A stretch of DNA of 64,000 bases. Source: Siphonodentalium dalli (lineage: Eukaryota > Mollusca > Scaphopoda > Gadilida > Siphonodentaliidae). The notes beneath the pieces were generated by a model, which was not told the DNA's origin, ran no database searches, and saw only the letters and a list, made by a program, of their open reading frames with translations. The stretch is taken from positions 130,210,754-130,274,753 of the forward strand of contig CP136061.1 in the NCBI GenBank assembly GCA_032622095.1. The letters run 5' to 3'. Made by a program: the position numbers and the translations under genes. This document shows positions 39,101 to 41,549 of the stretch, piece by piece; position 1 is the stretch's first letter; each line of letters opens with the position of its first letter.

Positions 39101-40256
39101 ATATAGTTCAGTTGAGGGCTTCTCCTTGGCGGAAAAATATAATATTTATAAATAATATTACTTTTTCCTTAAGGGAAGCCCGAAACTGAACTATCATAGA
39201 TCCCTCCCATGGTGGTGCCATTCCCAACCCCGCGACTCGCAAATCTCATGATTAAGTCGGAAATAAAAAACTGACTAGACAATAGATAGAATGCGGGTGT
39301 ATTCATGCGAGACTAATCTGGACACGGATGTGAGTGGGGTCGGCACAGCAATAAAATTTTAACCCTCCTGATTGACACAAGGCCGGAGACGTAATCCATA
39401 TAGTTCAGTTTCGGGCTTCCCTTAAGGAAAAAGTAATATTATTTATAAATATTATATTTCATCGCTCTACCATTAAATTTTGTGATTGGCTGACACTGAT
39501 ATAATGTATCTTGAAAGTAATGGGACTACCTGCTATTTAGTTCATACTCTGGAATGCATCGCTTGTTCAATAATCTGTATTCCAATTATTCTGATGACAA
39601 TGCTACCCCTTTCTTTAATATATTATTTCAATAACTAGCATCAGTAAAATATGATTGTGCAAAAGCAGCCTAAGAACTCCAACTTCAAAACCTGATTAAA
39701 GACTTGTGTCTGACGTTTGCATAATGAGGTCCCCAGAGGGTGAATTTAGTGATGCTACCCTGCACACTGGGCTAGAACCTCCATATTCACATTCGGGACC
39801 TCATTCTGCTTTGGCCTCATCTTGTTGATGTATTTATAATCTCAAATTAACTTTTTTGTTACTTTTTCCCTTCTGTTCAGTTTCTATTTCCCCTAATTTG
39901 CAGAAGATAAATTGCATAATCGATGAACTTGGTGAACATCAACTTCAACTAGGGAACTTCAATCTGATCCTAGGTCTCCCATAACAGTTGAGGCCTAAGC
40001 AGTATGAGGTCCCCAGAGGTAATTTAGTGATGCTATCCCACTGTGAAGGATAGCATCACTAAATTTACCCTCTGGGGACCTCATTCTGCAAATATAAGAC
40101 ACACTAATTCAAGACTTGACCTGATTAATTTTAAATGTCTTTGGTAATATCTTCCATGTACATGTTTATATATATATTTACTTGCACCTTTCAGATGATG
40201 CAAGCGAAATTCTATCAGCAGCACCATCCACTATCCCTGGAGCTCAGAACCTGTAA
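1..40256 (+). CDS. MOV10: MOV10-like RNA helicase, C-terminal half, nine exons (5' part outside window)
   Basis: Joined exons 1-147, 3904-4065, 9735-9838, 17544-17755, 18431-18834, 20278-20454, 21343-21431, 32478-32584 and 40195-40256 give 1464 bases, an uninterrupted 487-residue C-terminal part. Visible SF1B motifs, numbered from the first visible residue: Walker A GPPGTGKT 33-40, Ia TPSNSAAD 63-70, II DEAG 155-158, [11 protein letters not shown] 189-196, NYRSHP 243-248, [12 protein letters not shown] 361-371 and VI VTLTRAK 406-412. All nucleotide-binding residues are present, so the enzyme looks active. Known family role: MOV10 proteins are 5'-to-3' RNA helicases of cytoplasmic RNP granules, linked to Argonaute silencing and restriction of retroelements. 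The spacing around motifs II-IV and the [10 protein letters not shown] block fit MOV10 better than the germline paralogue MOV10L1. Human MOV10 is about 1000 residues, so roughly half is missing upstream. All introns are GT-AG. Assignment to the MOV10 family is secure; one-to-one orthology is inferred. Confidence 0.95.
241..451. mobile_element. TA-flanked palindromic MITE, copy 1 (Tc1/mariner type)
   Basis: A near-perfect 211-bp palindrome. Its ends CAGTAATGCC / GGCATTACTG are flanked by TA on both sides (239-240, 452-453). The two arms repeat a block around GGATTTAGTCGGAAATATGG in opposite orientation. Copies occur at 19259-19461 and 60259-60413. TA duplication and CAGT ends fit a non-autonomous Tc1/mariner element; no transposase is present. 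Confidence 0.85.
452..942. other. intron 1 sequence without recognised elements
   Basis: AT-rich intron. The only feature is a run of 12 G at 529-540, preceded by a C-type repeat fragment (GATCTGAATGAAATTTGGTA at 575) found elsewhere in the window. Confidence 0.6.
995..1063. repeat. internal hairpin of TTAA element A
   Basis: Inverted arms begin GCCAATGCATTCTCTTATAT and contain ATATATGCGAG; the loop is around GTCGACCATAGGTCGCC. The same hairpin recurs at 2947-3015, 3160-3228, 42723-42791, in 47845-48020 and in 56610-56775. Confidence 0.85.
1109..2396. mobile_element. TA-targeting element nested in TTAA element A
   Basis: 1288 bp flanked by TA (1107-1108, 2397-2398), with inverted ends CCGTATTCTTGCGGGTATAA and its slightly diverged complement. 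A further inverted block on the motif GGGGTATAAGACCACYC repeats inside. The paralogous TTAA element at 42672 keeps the uninterrupted TTTTAATAATTTTTTC site, which confirms the insertion. No long reading frame with transposase features is visible, so it is non-autonomous or decayed. Confidence 0.82.
2660..2793. other. intron 1 spacer
   Basis: Short spacer between two TTAA elements; nothing recognised. Confidence 0.5.
2794..3258. mobile_element. TTAA-flanked element B with two internal hairpins
   Basis: TTAA at 2794-2797 and 3255-3258, ends CCCTTTACCCAACA in inverted orientation. It contains two copies of the window-wide hairpin (2947-3015 and 3160-3228) separated by a T-rich tandem stretch. 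The ends differ from element A although the hairpin cores are nearly identical. Confidence 0.82.
3259..3903. other. intron 1, no element recognised
   Basis: Unique-looking AT-rich intron ending in the acceptor of the second exon. A short cluster of GGGAGAAGT words (3570-3635) is the only repetition noted. Confidence 0.5.
3904..4065 (+). CDS. MOV10: MOV10-like exon with motif Ia
   Basis: 54 codons, phase 0 at both ends. It starts at the acceptor AAG|GTATAT and ends AAG|GTTAGT. It encodes [16 protein letters not shown], helicase motif Ia, followed by a charged linker typical of MOV10. Confidence 0.95.
4282..4740. repeat. tandem C-type repeat, three diverged units of about 155 bp
   Basis: Each unit runs: CAAACATTTTTCATCTGATC, ACCAAATTTGGTATGTGA, TTTCTCAGC, GAATATGGGTTTGATC, GAGTTATGGCC. 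Units start near 4295, 4450 and 4605. Related single units occur at 43670-43815 and 31360-31640. It is non-coding, probably the core of a degraded mobile element. Confidence 0.7.
4741..6391. other. intron 2, no element recognised
   Basis: About 1.65 kb of AT-rich DNA with no open frame of note and no inverted ends found. Short phrases such as AACCCTTCTATACTAAATGG (5409) recur loosely at 20470 and 52590, suggesting old repeats. Confidence 0.5.
6396..7812 (+). mobile_element. pearl-like element, complete copy 1 with tandem core
   Basis: Starts TAGCTCAACTTTACTTTGTA, which can fold as a terminal hairpin, and ends GTGTCATTGACACTTTCA, a second hairpin with a different sequence. It is flanked by TTTT (6392-6395, 7813-7816). 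The first ten bases recur inverted near the 3' end at 7783-7792. The core is about seven tandem units of roughly 160 bp, each with GGGCTACAGGTCGTA, ACATGTAGATGGGAAC, GTCATTTTGGGGTCATT and a CATGGCCGCC...CCATCTTGGATTT block. This is the plan of bivalve pearl elements, later grouped with Helentron-associated elements. No gene inside. Confidence 0.75.
7817..9734. other. intron 2 remainder with small duplications
   Basis: A tandem duplication of about 115 bp built on GGCAGACAATAAAGAGCGTT lies at 7962-8140. A short CA run is at 8568-8582. Bases 9128-9445 are a diverged direct repeat of 16736-17100 in intron 3. The rest is AT-rich with no reading frame that I believe. Confidence 0.55.
9128..9445 (+). 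repeat. intronic direct repeat, copy 1
   Basis: Shares ordered phrases with 16736-17100: TAACTCTCC, GATTTTGCAT or GGTTTTGCAT, AAAACCATA, TGTTGACA, a CCATGTTCTTCT block and a C-rich ACCCACT end. The copies differ by many substitutions and gaps. Origin unknown; either a dispersed repeat or an old segmental duplication. Confidence 0.6.
9735..9838 (+). CDS. MOV10: MOV10-like exon leading into motif II
   Basis: 104 bases. The acceptor is TTTCAG|AATG and the donor GGCAG|GTAAGG. It ends two bases into an Arg codon that the next exon completes. It encodes the [10 protein letters not shown] segment, the strand preceding the DEAG box in MOV10 proteins. Confidence 0.93.
9839..10446. repeat. C-type tandem repeat remnants in intron 3
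   Basis: Two to three diverged units carry the phrases GATAACTTGAACAA, TTCATATTTGGTATAT and CCAGAGTTATGGC. They are of the same general type as 4282-4740 but in a different subfamily. Non-coding. Confidence 0.6.
10451..10975 (+). mobile_element. pearl-like element, 3'-truncated copy
   Basis: Begins TAGCTCAACTTGAAAGTCAA after TTTT (10447-10450), so it has the same 5' terminal hairpin form and flank as 6396-7812. About three core units follow with ATGGCCGCC...CATCTTGGATTTT blocks. The 3' terminal hairpin is absent; the copy fades near 10975 into another C-type repeat. Confidence 0.65.
10976..11273. repeat. C-type repeat remnant flanking the DIRS-like element
   Basis: Contains ACTCAAACAAGCATCAACCG, TATTTGGAATATGGGCC and CAAACAATGACCGATTTCAA, matching the window's C-type repeats. 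It breaks exactly where the DIRS-like element A begins, so it may be the insertion target. Confidence 0.55.
11274..11482 (+). repeat. left inverted terminal repeat of DIRS-like element A
   Basis: Starts ATATTTCCGCCAAAGGAAGC and runs to GTTTATTTTT. Its inner 185 bp pair with 16112-16302. One clear mismatch is GTCGCGTACGG against GTCGCCTACGG, so the copies have diverged little. Confidence 0.85.
11483..12361. other. leader region of DIRS-like element A
   Basis: About 880 bp of non-coding sequence between the left repeat and the gag-like frames. It contains several CpG words and a short palindrome near 12231-12262 (AGCCGGTTCAGCAAGCCGGT). No gene seen. Confidence 0.5.
12362..13306 (+). pseudogene. 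gag-like degenerate reading frames of DIRS-like element A
   Basis: GC-richer than its surroundings and open in several frames. The frame from 12794 to 13304 encodes about 170 residues rich in Ser, Asp and Gly, with [10 protein letters not shown] and [17 protein letters not shown] second, decayed version of the same blocks lies at 15379-15640, and a related stretch begins at 37268 in element B. Its position after the leader and its repetition in two DIRS-like elements suggest a capsid-type (gag) remnant. I recognise no zinc knuckle or enzyme motif. The opposite-strand frame 12391-12888 is taken as its shadow. Confidence 0.4.
13307..14061. repeat. internal repeats of DIRS-like element A
   Basis: Phrases GTGCAGTCTGGAATATAGGT, GTGCAGACTGGAATATAAGT and GTGCAGACTGGAATAAGCC (13553-13895) form three to four irregular copies of about 50 bp or more. 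A G run is at 13804-13816. No coding sequence recognised. Confidence 0.6.
14062..14467. repeat. two-copy 213-bp tandem repeat inside DIRS-like element A
   Basis: GGCAAAGACGTTTGC starts both copies (14062 and 14275). Each holds CAGCTCAGCTTTC, CTTTCCTTGCAGGCAGGG, GGGCCTGAAACCATGCTG and GGATTTGTCCTA in the same order. Similarity is high with small gaps. Confidence 0.8.
14468..15378. other. non-coding interior of DIRS-like element A
   Basis: Contains GC-rich imperfect inverted words around 14520-14760 (CCGCGGTATC, GATACCGC-like and CCGTAACTCC blocks) and AT-rich sequence with a (TATAT) cluster near 15203-15240. No reverse transcriptase or recombinase motif is found in any frame. Confidence 0.5.
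15379..15850 (+). pseudogene. second gag-like fragment and conserved 3' block of DIRS-like element A
   Basis: The first part repeats blocks of 12850-13135 (GGGGGCTC..., GTCGGAGTGGGCCTCC, GCAGGTCGTTC). The block 15700-15800 (TTATACTTGCTCGGTT, GGGATGTTTGTTTC, AAGGGGGGCGGTACACATTTGAGCAAT in pieces) recurs at 38850-38940 in element B, also just before the internal complementary region. One frame ends with a conserved ARF...DGTSWDV stretch and a stop. It could be the C-terminal end of a lost polyprotein; identity not established. Confidence 0.4.
15951..16049 (+). repeat. internal complementary region of DIRS-like element A
   Basis: TCCATATAGTTCAGTGTGAG through GGCGGAAATAT is the complement of the left outer end. 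It passes directly into GATATTTTTAAAAATATAAT through GCCTGAACACTGAACTAT, the complement of the right outer end. In DIRS elements this region is thought to template completion of the termini on a circular intermediate. Confidence 0.85.
16112..16345 (-). repeat. right inverted terminal repeat of DIRS-like element A
   Basis: Reverse complement of the left repeat up to TCCATATAGTTCAG, then an element-specific AT-rich extension ending AAAAATATCATAT. A longer right repeat is a known DIRS trait. Confidence 0.85.
16346..16735. repeat. C-type repeat cluster in intron 3
   Basis: Two units with CAACCAACAGTTGTTGGATC and CAACCGGTTGTCGGATAC, each followed by ATGAAATTTGGTATGGATGT and ACTATGAG. Similar phrases occur at 560-600. 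Non-coding. Confidence 0.6.
16736..17100 (+). repeat. intronic direct repeat, copy 2
   Basis: Diverged copy of 9128-9445, in the same orientation and with the same order of shared phrases, ending in ACATCTACCCACT. Confidence 0.6.
17115..17422. mobile_element. TTAA-flanked palindromic MITE upstream of exon 4
   Basis: TTAA at 17115-17118 and 17419-17422. Inverted arms of about 75-80 bp start AGGTGTACTGTACACTAAAT and contain CCATCTCCTTTTA and ACTCAACAGAATATATGCAA. The centre, about 140 bp, is AT-rich and not paired. This is a piggyBac-type MITE by its target site. Confidence 0.82.
17544..17755 (+). CDS. MOV10: MOV10-like exon with DEAG box and motif III
   Basis: 212 bases after a pyrimidine-rich acceptor CTTTTCAG. 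It encodes VFVDEAGQ (motif II, Mg and ATP hydrolysis) and SGDPKQLGP (motif III). The donor is CTCG|GTAAGC and splits a Gly codon after one base. A 300-bp TTAA MITE lies 121 bp upstream. Confidence 0.96.
17756..18430. other. intron 4
   Basis: 675-bp intron with a run of 15 G at 17938-17952 after AAGAGAGATT, similar to the G run at 529-540. No element recognised. Confidence 0.6.
18431..18834 (+). CDS. MOV10: MOV10-like exon spanning the NYRSHP motif
   Basis: 404 bases, the largest exon. The acceptor is CTATAG|GTC and the donor GCAG|GTATTC. It completes Gly 209, then encodes SMLERL, NYRSHP and the [10 protein letters not shown] block, ending TPYRKQ. This is the most MOV10-specific stretch in the gene. 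Confidence 0.96.
18835..19077. other. intron 5, 5' part
   Basis: Ordinary AT-rich intron; nothing recognised. Confidence 0.5.
19078..19256. repeat. three-copy minisatellite, about 62 bp per unit
   Basis: Three tandem units carry TTGATCATGTAATCTCCCTGG, GATGCATGACATA and GCTCTAACACTTGCTC phrases with substitutions. The array ends where the TA MITE is inserted. A single related CTCCCTGGAGATGCATGATG word is at 31839. Confidence 0.7.
19259..19461. mobile_element. TA-flanked palindromic MITE, copy 2
   Basis: Same family as 241-451: ends CAGTAATGCC / GGCATTACTG, TA on both sides (19257-19258, 19462-19463), near-perfect palindrome of 203 bp. The loop differs from copy 1. Confidence 0.85.
19464..20277. 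other. intron 5, 3' part
   Basis: No repeat or reading frame that I can support. The pyrimidine tract and CAG acceptor for the motif V exon are at the end. Confidence 0.5.
20278..20454 (+). CDS. MOV10: MOV10-like exon with motif V
   Basis: 59 codons, phase 0 at both ends. The acceptor is TTTTACCAG|ATT and the donor AAAG|GTTGGA. It encodes [11 protein letters not shown] and VIIVSTVRT, the RecA2 nucleotide-binding motif shared with Upf1-like helicases. Confidence 0.96.
20455..21342. other. intron 6
   Basis: 888 bp, AT-rich. A short direct echo of TATTTTGATGTTA with GGGTT occurs at 20930 and 20970. No element recognised. Confidence 0.5.
21343..21431 (+). CDS. MOV10: MOV10-like exon with motif VI
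   Basis: 89 bases from acceptor TATTTCAG to donor AAAG|GTTAGT. It encodes [18 protein letters not shown]; the Arg of TRAK is the arginine finger of motif VI. The last codon (Ser) is completed 11 kb downstream, after the intron containing the Gypsy and foldback elements. Confidence 0.95.
21432..22211. other. intron 7, 5' flank of the Gypsy element
   Basis: 780 bp of AT-rich intron without recognised features before the retrotransposon's first terminal repeat. Confidence 0.5.
22212..22373 (+). repeat. 5' LTR of the Gypsy element
   Basis: 162 bp, TGTTGGAGTAAGAGTACAAC to TATACTTTAACA. It carries 19 bp (around GGGCGGTACCTACA) that the 3' copy lacks. Gag coding sequence follows within about 10 bp, so the primer binding site and leader appear to be deleted. 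Confidence 0.82.
22380..23250 (+). pseudogene. gag remnant of the Gypsy element with zinc knuckle
   Basis: Starts inside the capsid region (a WSEWKARF-like segment at 22381), shifts frame at about 22447 through an extra A, continues 22451-22858, hits a stop and resumes in the frame of 22846-23247. A zinc knuckle C-x2-C-x3-H-x5-C is at 22969-23010. The segment that follows resembles the end of the protease and the protease-RT linker, but no D-T/S-G active site is present, indicating a deletion. The coding capacity is broken in at least two places. It resembles metazoan K02A2.6-like Gypsy polyproteins by general pattern (inference). Confidence 0.75.
23285..24200 (+). pseudogene. Gypsy reverse transcriptase domain
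   Basis: Open from 23436 after a frameshift near 23355. Recognisable motifs: [11 protein letters not shown], motif [11 protein letters not shown], motif [13 protein letters not shown], and motif C, which reads C-L-I-D-D at 23766-23777 where most relatives have Y/F-x-D-D. The thumb region [13 protein letters not shown] follows. Both catalytic Asp of motif C and the motif A Asp remain. The domain is fused in frame to RNase H. Confidence 0.88.
24201..24620 (+). pseudogene. Gypsy RNase H domain and tether
   Basis: Shows [27 protein letters not shown] and LLTDHRPL, the three acidic positions of Ty3-type RNase H. A one-base frameshift near 24518 moves the tail ([16 protein letters not shown]) to another frame; it then runs to a stop near 24655. 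Confidence 0.85.
24621..25870 (+). pseudogene. Gypsy integrase remnant
   Basis: The HHCC zinc site (HSGH and CADC) is in the 24761-25414 frame at residues 43, 46, 76 and 79. The catalytic triad is complete: D107, D160 and E196, with 35 residues between the last two. After a stop at 25415 the sequence continues with shifts. The C-terminal module, 25595-25870, holds GDKVRI and LRRNRRHL, then an acidic Asp/Ser/Asn tail cut by the foldback insertion at 25866. Upstream, 24621-24760 is in yet another frame. Confidence 0.85.
25896..25918. repeat. poly-C tract at the foldback terminus
   Basis: An uninterrupted C run of about 22 bases follows CCACCTGCA. The opposite end has only about 8 G at the mirrored place (30790-30797), so the tract has probably expanded. 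Confidence 0.85.
25919..26525. repeat. 365-bp tandem duplication in the left foldback arm
   Basis: The block starting AATGGCCGCCGAAAAATGAC occurs at 25919 and again at 26284, each continuing through CATCAAGCGTGATATTATAG-like sequence to GCAAGACG. The right arm has one copy (around 30290-30530) and instead carries a unique stretch at 30645-30790. Confidence 0.8.
27290..28212 (+). repeat. diverged minisatellite, left half of foldback core
   Basis: About fifteen irregular units of 55-65 bp with the theme GGTGAGGTGAATAGGTATAC, then AGGGAGTGACTATATGGTCAT. Units are 65-85 percent alike by eye. The same theme appears in reverse complement at 28342-29460. Confidence 0.8.
28213..28341. repeat. apex of the foldback: short stem and unique spacer
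   Basis: GGGTGGCTATCGCTTT at 28213-28228 pairs exactly with AAAGCGATAGCCACCC at 28326-28341. The 97 bp between them have no partner and form the loop. Confidence 0.88.
28342..29460 (-). repeat. diverged minisatellite, right half of foldback core
   Basis: Same unit theme as 27290-28212 in opposite orientation (ATGACCATACAGTCACTC, TATACCTATTCACCTCACC). It is slightly longer than the left half. Confidence 0.8.
30828..31080. other. Gypsy sequence between foldback and 3' LTR, with polypurine tract
   Basis: Non-coding, as expected downstream of the integrase. It ends in GAAGGGGGGAGG (31069-31080), directly abutting the TG of the 3' LTR. Confidence 0.75.
31081..31223 (+). repeat. 3' LTR of the Gypsy element
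   Basis: 143 bp, collinear with the 5' LTR except for the 19-bp gap and about two to three substitutions. It ends TTTAACA, then intron sequence resumes. Confidence 0.82.
31224..31870. repeat. C-type repeat units in intron 7
   Basis: Two units with ATAACTTGAATAACATTCAA, TTTGGTATGTG-like, GGTCTGGTCCGACCATTTCT and GGAGTTATGCCCC. They start near 31262 with AAGGGGACTATAGAATGAG. Non-coding. Confidence 0.6.
31871..32300. mobile_element. hAT-type MITE, copy in intron 7
   Basis: Outer inverted ends TAGTGTCTGTCATTTGCAG and its diverged complement, ending CAGGCTTG. Inside are two hairpins on GAGGTCCCCAGAGGGTGAAT (31903-31985, 32182-32275). It is related to 39698-40118, 44558-45112 and 58825-59077. No target duplication is recognisable for this copy. 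Confidence 0.7.
32478..32584 (+). CDS. MOV10: MOV10-like exon after the helicase core
   Basis: 107 bases from acceptor ATTTCAG to donor TTGA|GTAAGT. It continues in frame across the 11-kb intron with [11 protein letters not shown], which matches in position the short C-terminal extension that follows motif VI in MOV10. Confidence 0.93.
32585..32694. other. intron 8 start
   Basis: Nothing recognised between the donor and the inverted-repeat element. Confidence 0.5.
32695..33300. mobile_element. 606-bp inverted-repeat element
   Basis: Ends ACGTAAACCAGCTAGTG and the exact complement. Secondary inverted words (GATAATACTAG / CCAGTATTATC) lie just inside. The centre is AT-rich. No target duplication is evident, so the superfamily is undetermined. 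Confidence 0.65.
33332..33546. mobile_element. TTAA-flanked near-perfect palindrome
   Basis: TTAA (33332-33335, 33543-33546) around ends CCCTTTCAGTGCCAAGTC. The whole 207 bp fold back with almost no loop, centred at AGAGCTCTTAGAGCTCT (33438). The ends belong to the CCCTTTGAGTGCCA group but the core lacks the window-wide hairpin. Confidence 0.85.
33547..34412. other. intron 8 with a 5'-truncated TTAA element
   Basis: 33547-34090 shows nothing firm beyond a (T)GGCCA-rich stretch near 34017-34075. 34094-34263 is the right part of a TTAA element: a decayed CCAGTGCATTCTCTT hairpin, then ATTAAAGGG|TTAA at 34260-34263, similar to 47807-48068. The left end is missing. Confidence 0.6.
34413..34584 (+). 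repeat. left inverted terminal repeat of DIRS-like element B
   Basis: TTTTTCCGCCAAGGAGAAGC to GTCAGTTTTTATT. The outer 30 bp resemble those of element A (CCGCCAA...GCCCTC...CTGAACTATATGGAT); the inner part is different. Confidence 0.88.
34585..36093. other. non-coding left interior of DIRS-like element B
   Basis: About 1.5 kb. The short open frames here (for example 34946-35152 and 35822-36079) show no motif or repetition with element A and are not called as genes. Words such as GCGCAGTTTACATGC repeat locally near 35950-36050. Confidence 0.5.
36094..36310. repeat. 200-bp unit of DIRS-like element B, copy 1
   Basis: Begins GGCGGCTGTTCTGGGTGGGG and includes AGACTCGTTGTCACGTGACG, GCCAAATGGCCTTCTGACTC, CATGGTGCAGTGGCCCACAT, GATGGGGTCCAGTCGATCCC and CCTTCAGGATACATCCGGGC. 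Further copies are at 37038, 37703, 37925 and 38106. Confidence 0.85.
36311..37037. other. interior of DIRS-like element B between repeat units
   Basis: Contains a short hairpin ATCTTACCTGTCATAGCAGG...AAGAT (36482-36508) and a GC-rich stretch 36757-36895 whose CCTCGGGCAGGACCAG word echoes the start of the gag-like region of element A. No intact frame. Confidence 0.5.
37038..38270. repeat. cluster of four 200-bp units of DIRS-like element B
   Basis: Units start near 37038, 37703, 37909 and 38090. The first two are separated by a gag-like fragment. The last three are contiguous with a spacing of about 181-206 bp and vary in length and in a CCTCCAAGNGCTGCACCAACC insert. The minus strand stays open across 37829-38209 because the unit lacks stops in that frame; I see no protein family in it. 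Confidence 0.82.
37259..37420 (+). pseudogene. gag-like fragment in DIRS-like element B
   Basis: CAGTTTGGTCAGGACCACCT and GCATTTGGGGG match 12832-12860 of element A, followed by a similar GCTTCCTCTGATCAAATGGC in place of the A copy's coding block. About 50 residues are open. It supports common descent of the two elements' coding regions but is too short to name. Confidence 0.35.
38271..39096. other. 3' interior of DIRS-like element B
   Basis: No gene. The part 38850-38940 is the block shared with 15700-15800 of element A. 39055-39096 (TTTATTGCTCGTGCCTCCTC...) is nearly identical to 15914-15950, leading into the internal complementary region. Confidence 0.6.
39097..39195 (+). repeat. internal complementary region of DIRS-like element B
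   Basis: TCCATATAGTTCAGTTGAGG to CTTGGCGGAAAAA is the complement of the left outer end. TATAATATTTATAAATAATA to GCCCGAAACTGAACTAT is the complement of the right outer end. The two halves meet with only an A-run overlap. Confidence 0.88.
39262..39459 (-). repeat. right inverted terminal repeat of DIRS-like element B
   Basis: Complement of the left repeat to CCATATAGTTCAGT, then a unique extension ending TATAAATATTATATTT. It is longer than the left repeat, as in element A. Confidence 0.88.
39698..40118. mobile_element. hAT-type MITE with 8-bp target duplication ACCTGATT
   Basis: ACCTGATT flanks both sides (39690-39697, 40119-40126). The ends AAAGACTTGTGTCTGACG and CACACTAATTCAAGACTTG are imperfect inverted copies. 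Two internal hairpins carry GAGGTCCCCAGAGGGTGAAT. An 8-bp duplication is diagnostic of hAT or P-type transposition, and the CAAG-type ends favour hAT. It ends 76 bp before the last coding exon. Confidence 0.8.
40195..40256 (+). CDS. MOV10: MOV10-like terminal coding exon
   Basis: 62 bases from acceptor CTTTCAG. It completes an Asn codon, adds 19 residues ending GAQNL, and stops with TAA at 40254-40256. The last residues are not conserved; the exon is supported by correct phase, acceptor and stop. Confidence 0.88.
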
Positions 40257-40671
40257 GATAGGAGTTGATTGACTCTTGAATCATTCGAAGAGAAAATATC
40301 AATTAAGAAAATACAGGTCCTTCCATGCAGATTATCCTGATACAAACAGTAACGATCATTTCATGCAGAGACAGTAGCTCCGAAAATAACGATAACAATG
40401 GTCATTCTGTATTGATTCTGTTATTGCTATCGGTTGTGTTTGATCTTTGTTGAAGTTTTGATTTTAAATAATGTTTAACACGTTGATTGCTGACTACAAG
40501 TTATCTTGTATTTTTTGCATGTAATTGAATGGGAGCCGGCAGTCAATGTGTTGACAAACTAATTATTAGATATTTGCACATATATATTTTTAATTGCAAT
40601 TCTTATTCTGTTATTAACATTGTTTTTAAGATTTTAATACATTTATAATCTACAGATAAATTCAGAAACTA
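40257..40671 (+). other. presumed 3' untranslated region of the MOV10-like gene
   Basis: AT-rich sequence after the stop. A segment 40397-40700 (CTGTTATTGCTATCGGTTGT ... ACAGATAAATTCAGAAACTA) recurs in diverged form at 42038-42270, flanking the minisatellite. The transcript end is not known. Confidence 0.55.
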
Positions 40672-41386
40672 ATGTCATTCCATGCAGAGCATGCTGATAA
40701 ACACAATCACAATTATTCCATACAGTTGTTACAAACAATAACGATCATTCCATGCAGTTTATATACACAATAACGATCATTCCATGCAGTTTATATACAC
40801 AATAAGGTTCATTCCATGCAGTTTATATACACAATAACGATCATTCCATGCAGTTTATATAAACAATACAGATCATTTCCATGCAGTTTGAATACACAAT
40901 AACGATCGTTCCATACAGATGATACAAACAATAATGATCGTTCCATACAGTTGATACAAACAATAACGATCGTTCCATACAGTTGATACAAACAATAATG
41001 ATCGTTCCATACAGTTGATACAAACAATAATGATCATTCCATGCAGTTTATTTAAACAATGAAGATCATTCCATGCAGTTTTATATATATACACAATGAA
41101 GATCGTTCCATACAGTTGATACAAACAATAACGATCATTACATACAGATGATACAAACAATAAATGATCATTGCATGCAGTTAACACAAGCAATAAAGAT
41201 CTCCCTGAAGATTATCTGGATACAAACAATAAACAATCATTCCATATAGTTGATACAAACAATAACGATCGTTCCATACAGATGATACAAACAATAAATG
41301 ATCATTTCATGCAGTTAACCAGCAATAACTGTTAACCAGCAATAAAGATCTCCCTGAAGATTATCTGGATACAAACAATAAATAGA
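40672..41386 (+). repeat. 32-bp minisatellite with embedded AATAAA hexamers
   Basis: About nineteen units with the theme GATCATTCCATGCAGTTTAT then ACAAACAATAAC. Two unit types alternate in blocks (CATGCAG and CATACAG). A longer insert GATCTCCCTGAAGATTATCT occurs twice. AATAAA occurs at 41158, 41192, 41228, 41293, 41341 and 41378, any of which could act as a polyadenylation signal. Confidence 0.85.
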
Positions 41387-41388
41387 TA

Positions 41389-41547
41389 GAACCGCATGAG
41401 TGTCTGAATTTTGACGAAATTATCGCACGAGATTTGTTGGCGGATCGATACCTCGAGTGCGGGACACAGTCCCGCACGAGAGGTATCACGTTCCGCCAAC
41501 AAATCGAGTGCGATAATTTCGTCAAAATTCAGACACTCATGCGGTTC
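41389..41547. mobile_element. TA-flanked palindromic MITE in the 3' flank
   Basis: A 159-bp palindrome with ends GAACCGCATGAGTGTCTGAA and its complement, TA on each side (41387-41388, 41548-41549). The arms contain ATTTGTTGGCGGA and the loop is near GGGACACAGTCCC. It is unrelated in sequence to the CAGTAATGCC family. Confidence 0.8.
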
Positions 41548-41549
41548 TA

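Larger units (their letters stand above)
34413..39459 (+). mobile_element. DIRS-like element B (about 5.05 kb) with identical inverted repeats
   Basis: Left repeat 34413-34584 and right repeat 39262-39395 are complementary without a mismatch that I can find over about 135 bp. The right copy carries an extra AT-rich outer end. The internal complementary region at 39097-39195 joins the complements of both outer ends exactly. Element A has the same layout, and the two share the block just before this region. The body contains an expanded array of about 200-bp units instead of reverse transcriptase or recombinase genes. Identical repeats suggest recent mobility, presumably with enzymes from elsewhere. 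Confidence 0.85.

Noticed and set aside
1-40256. Assignment to MOV10L1 (germline paralogue) instead of MOV10
   Set aside because: The visible blocks around [16 protein letters not shown] and the C-terminus fit MOV10 better from memory of the family; a phylogeny would settle it.
40672-41386. Short regular repeats, alternative CRISPR reading
   Set aside because: Whole 32-bp units repeat without spacers; it follows a eukaryotic gene.
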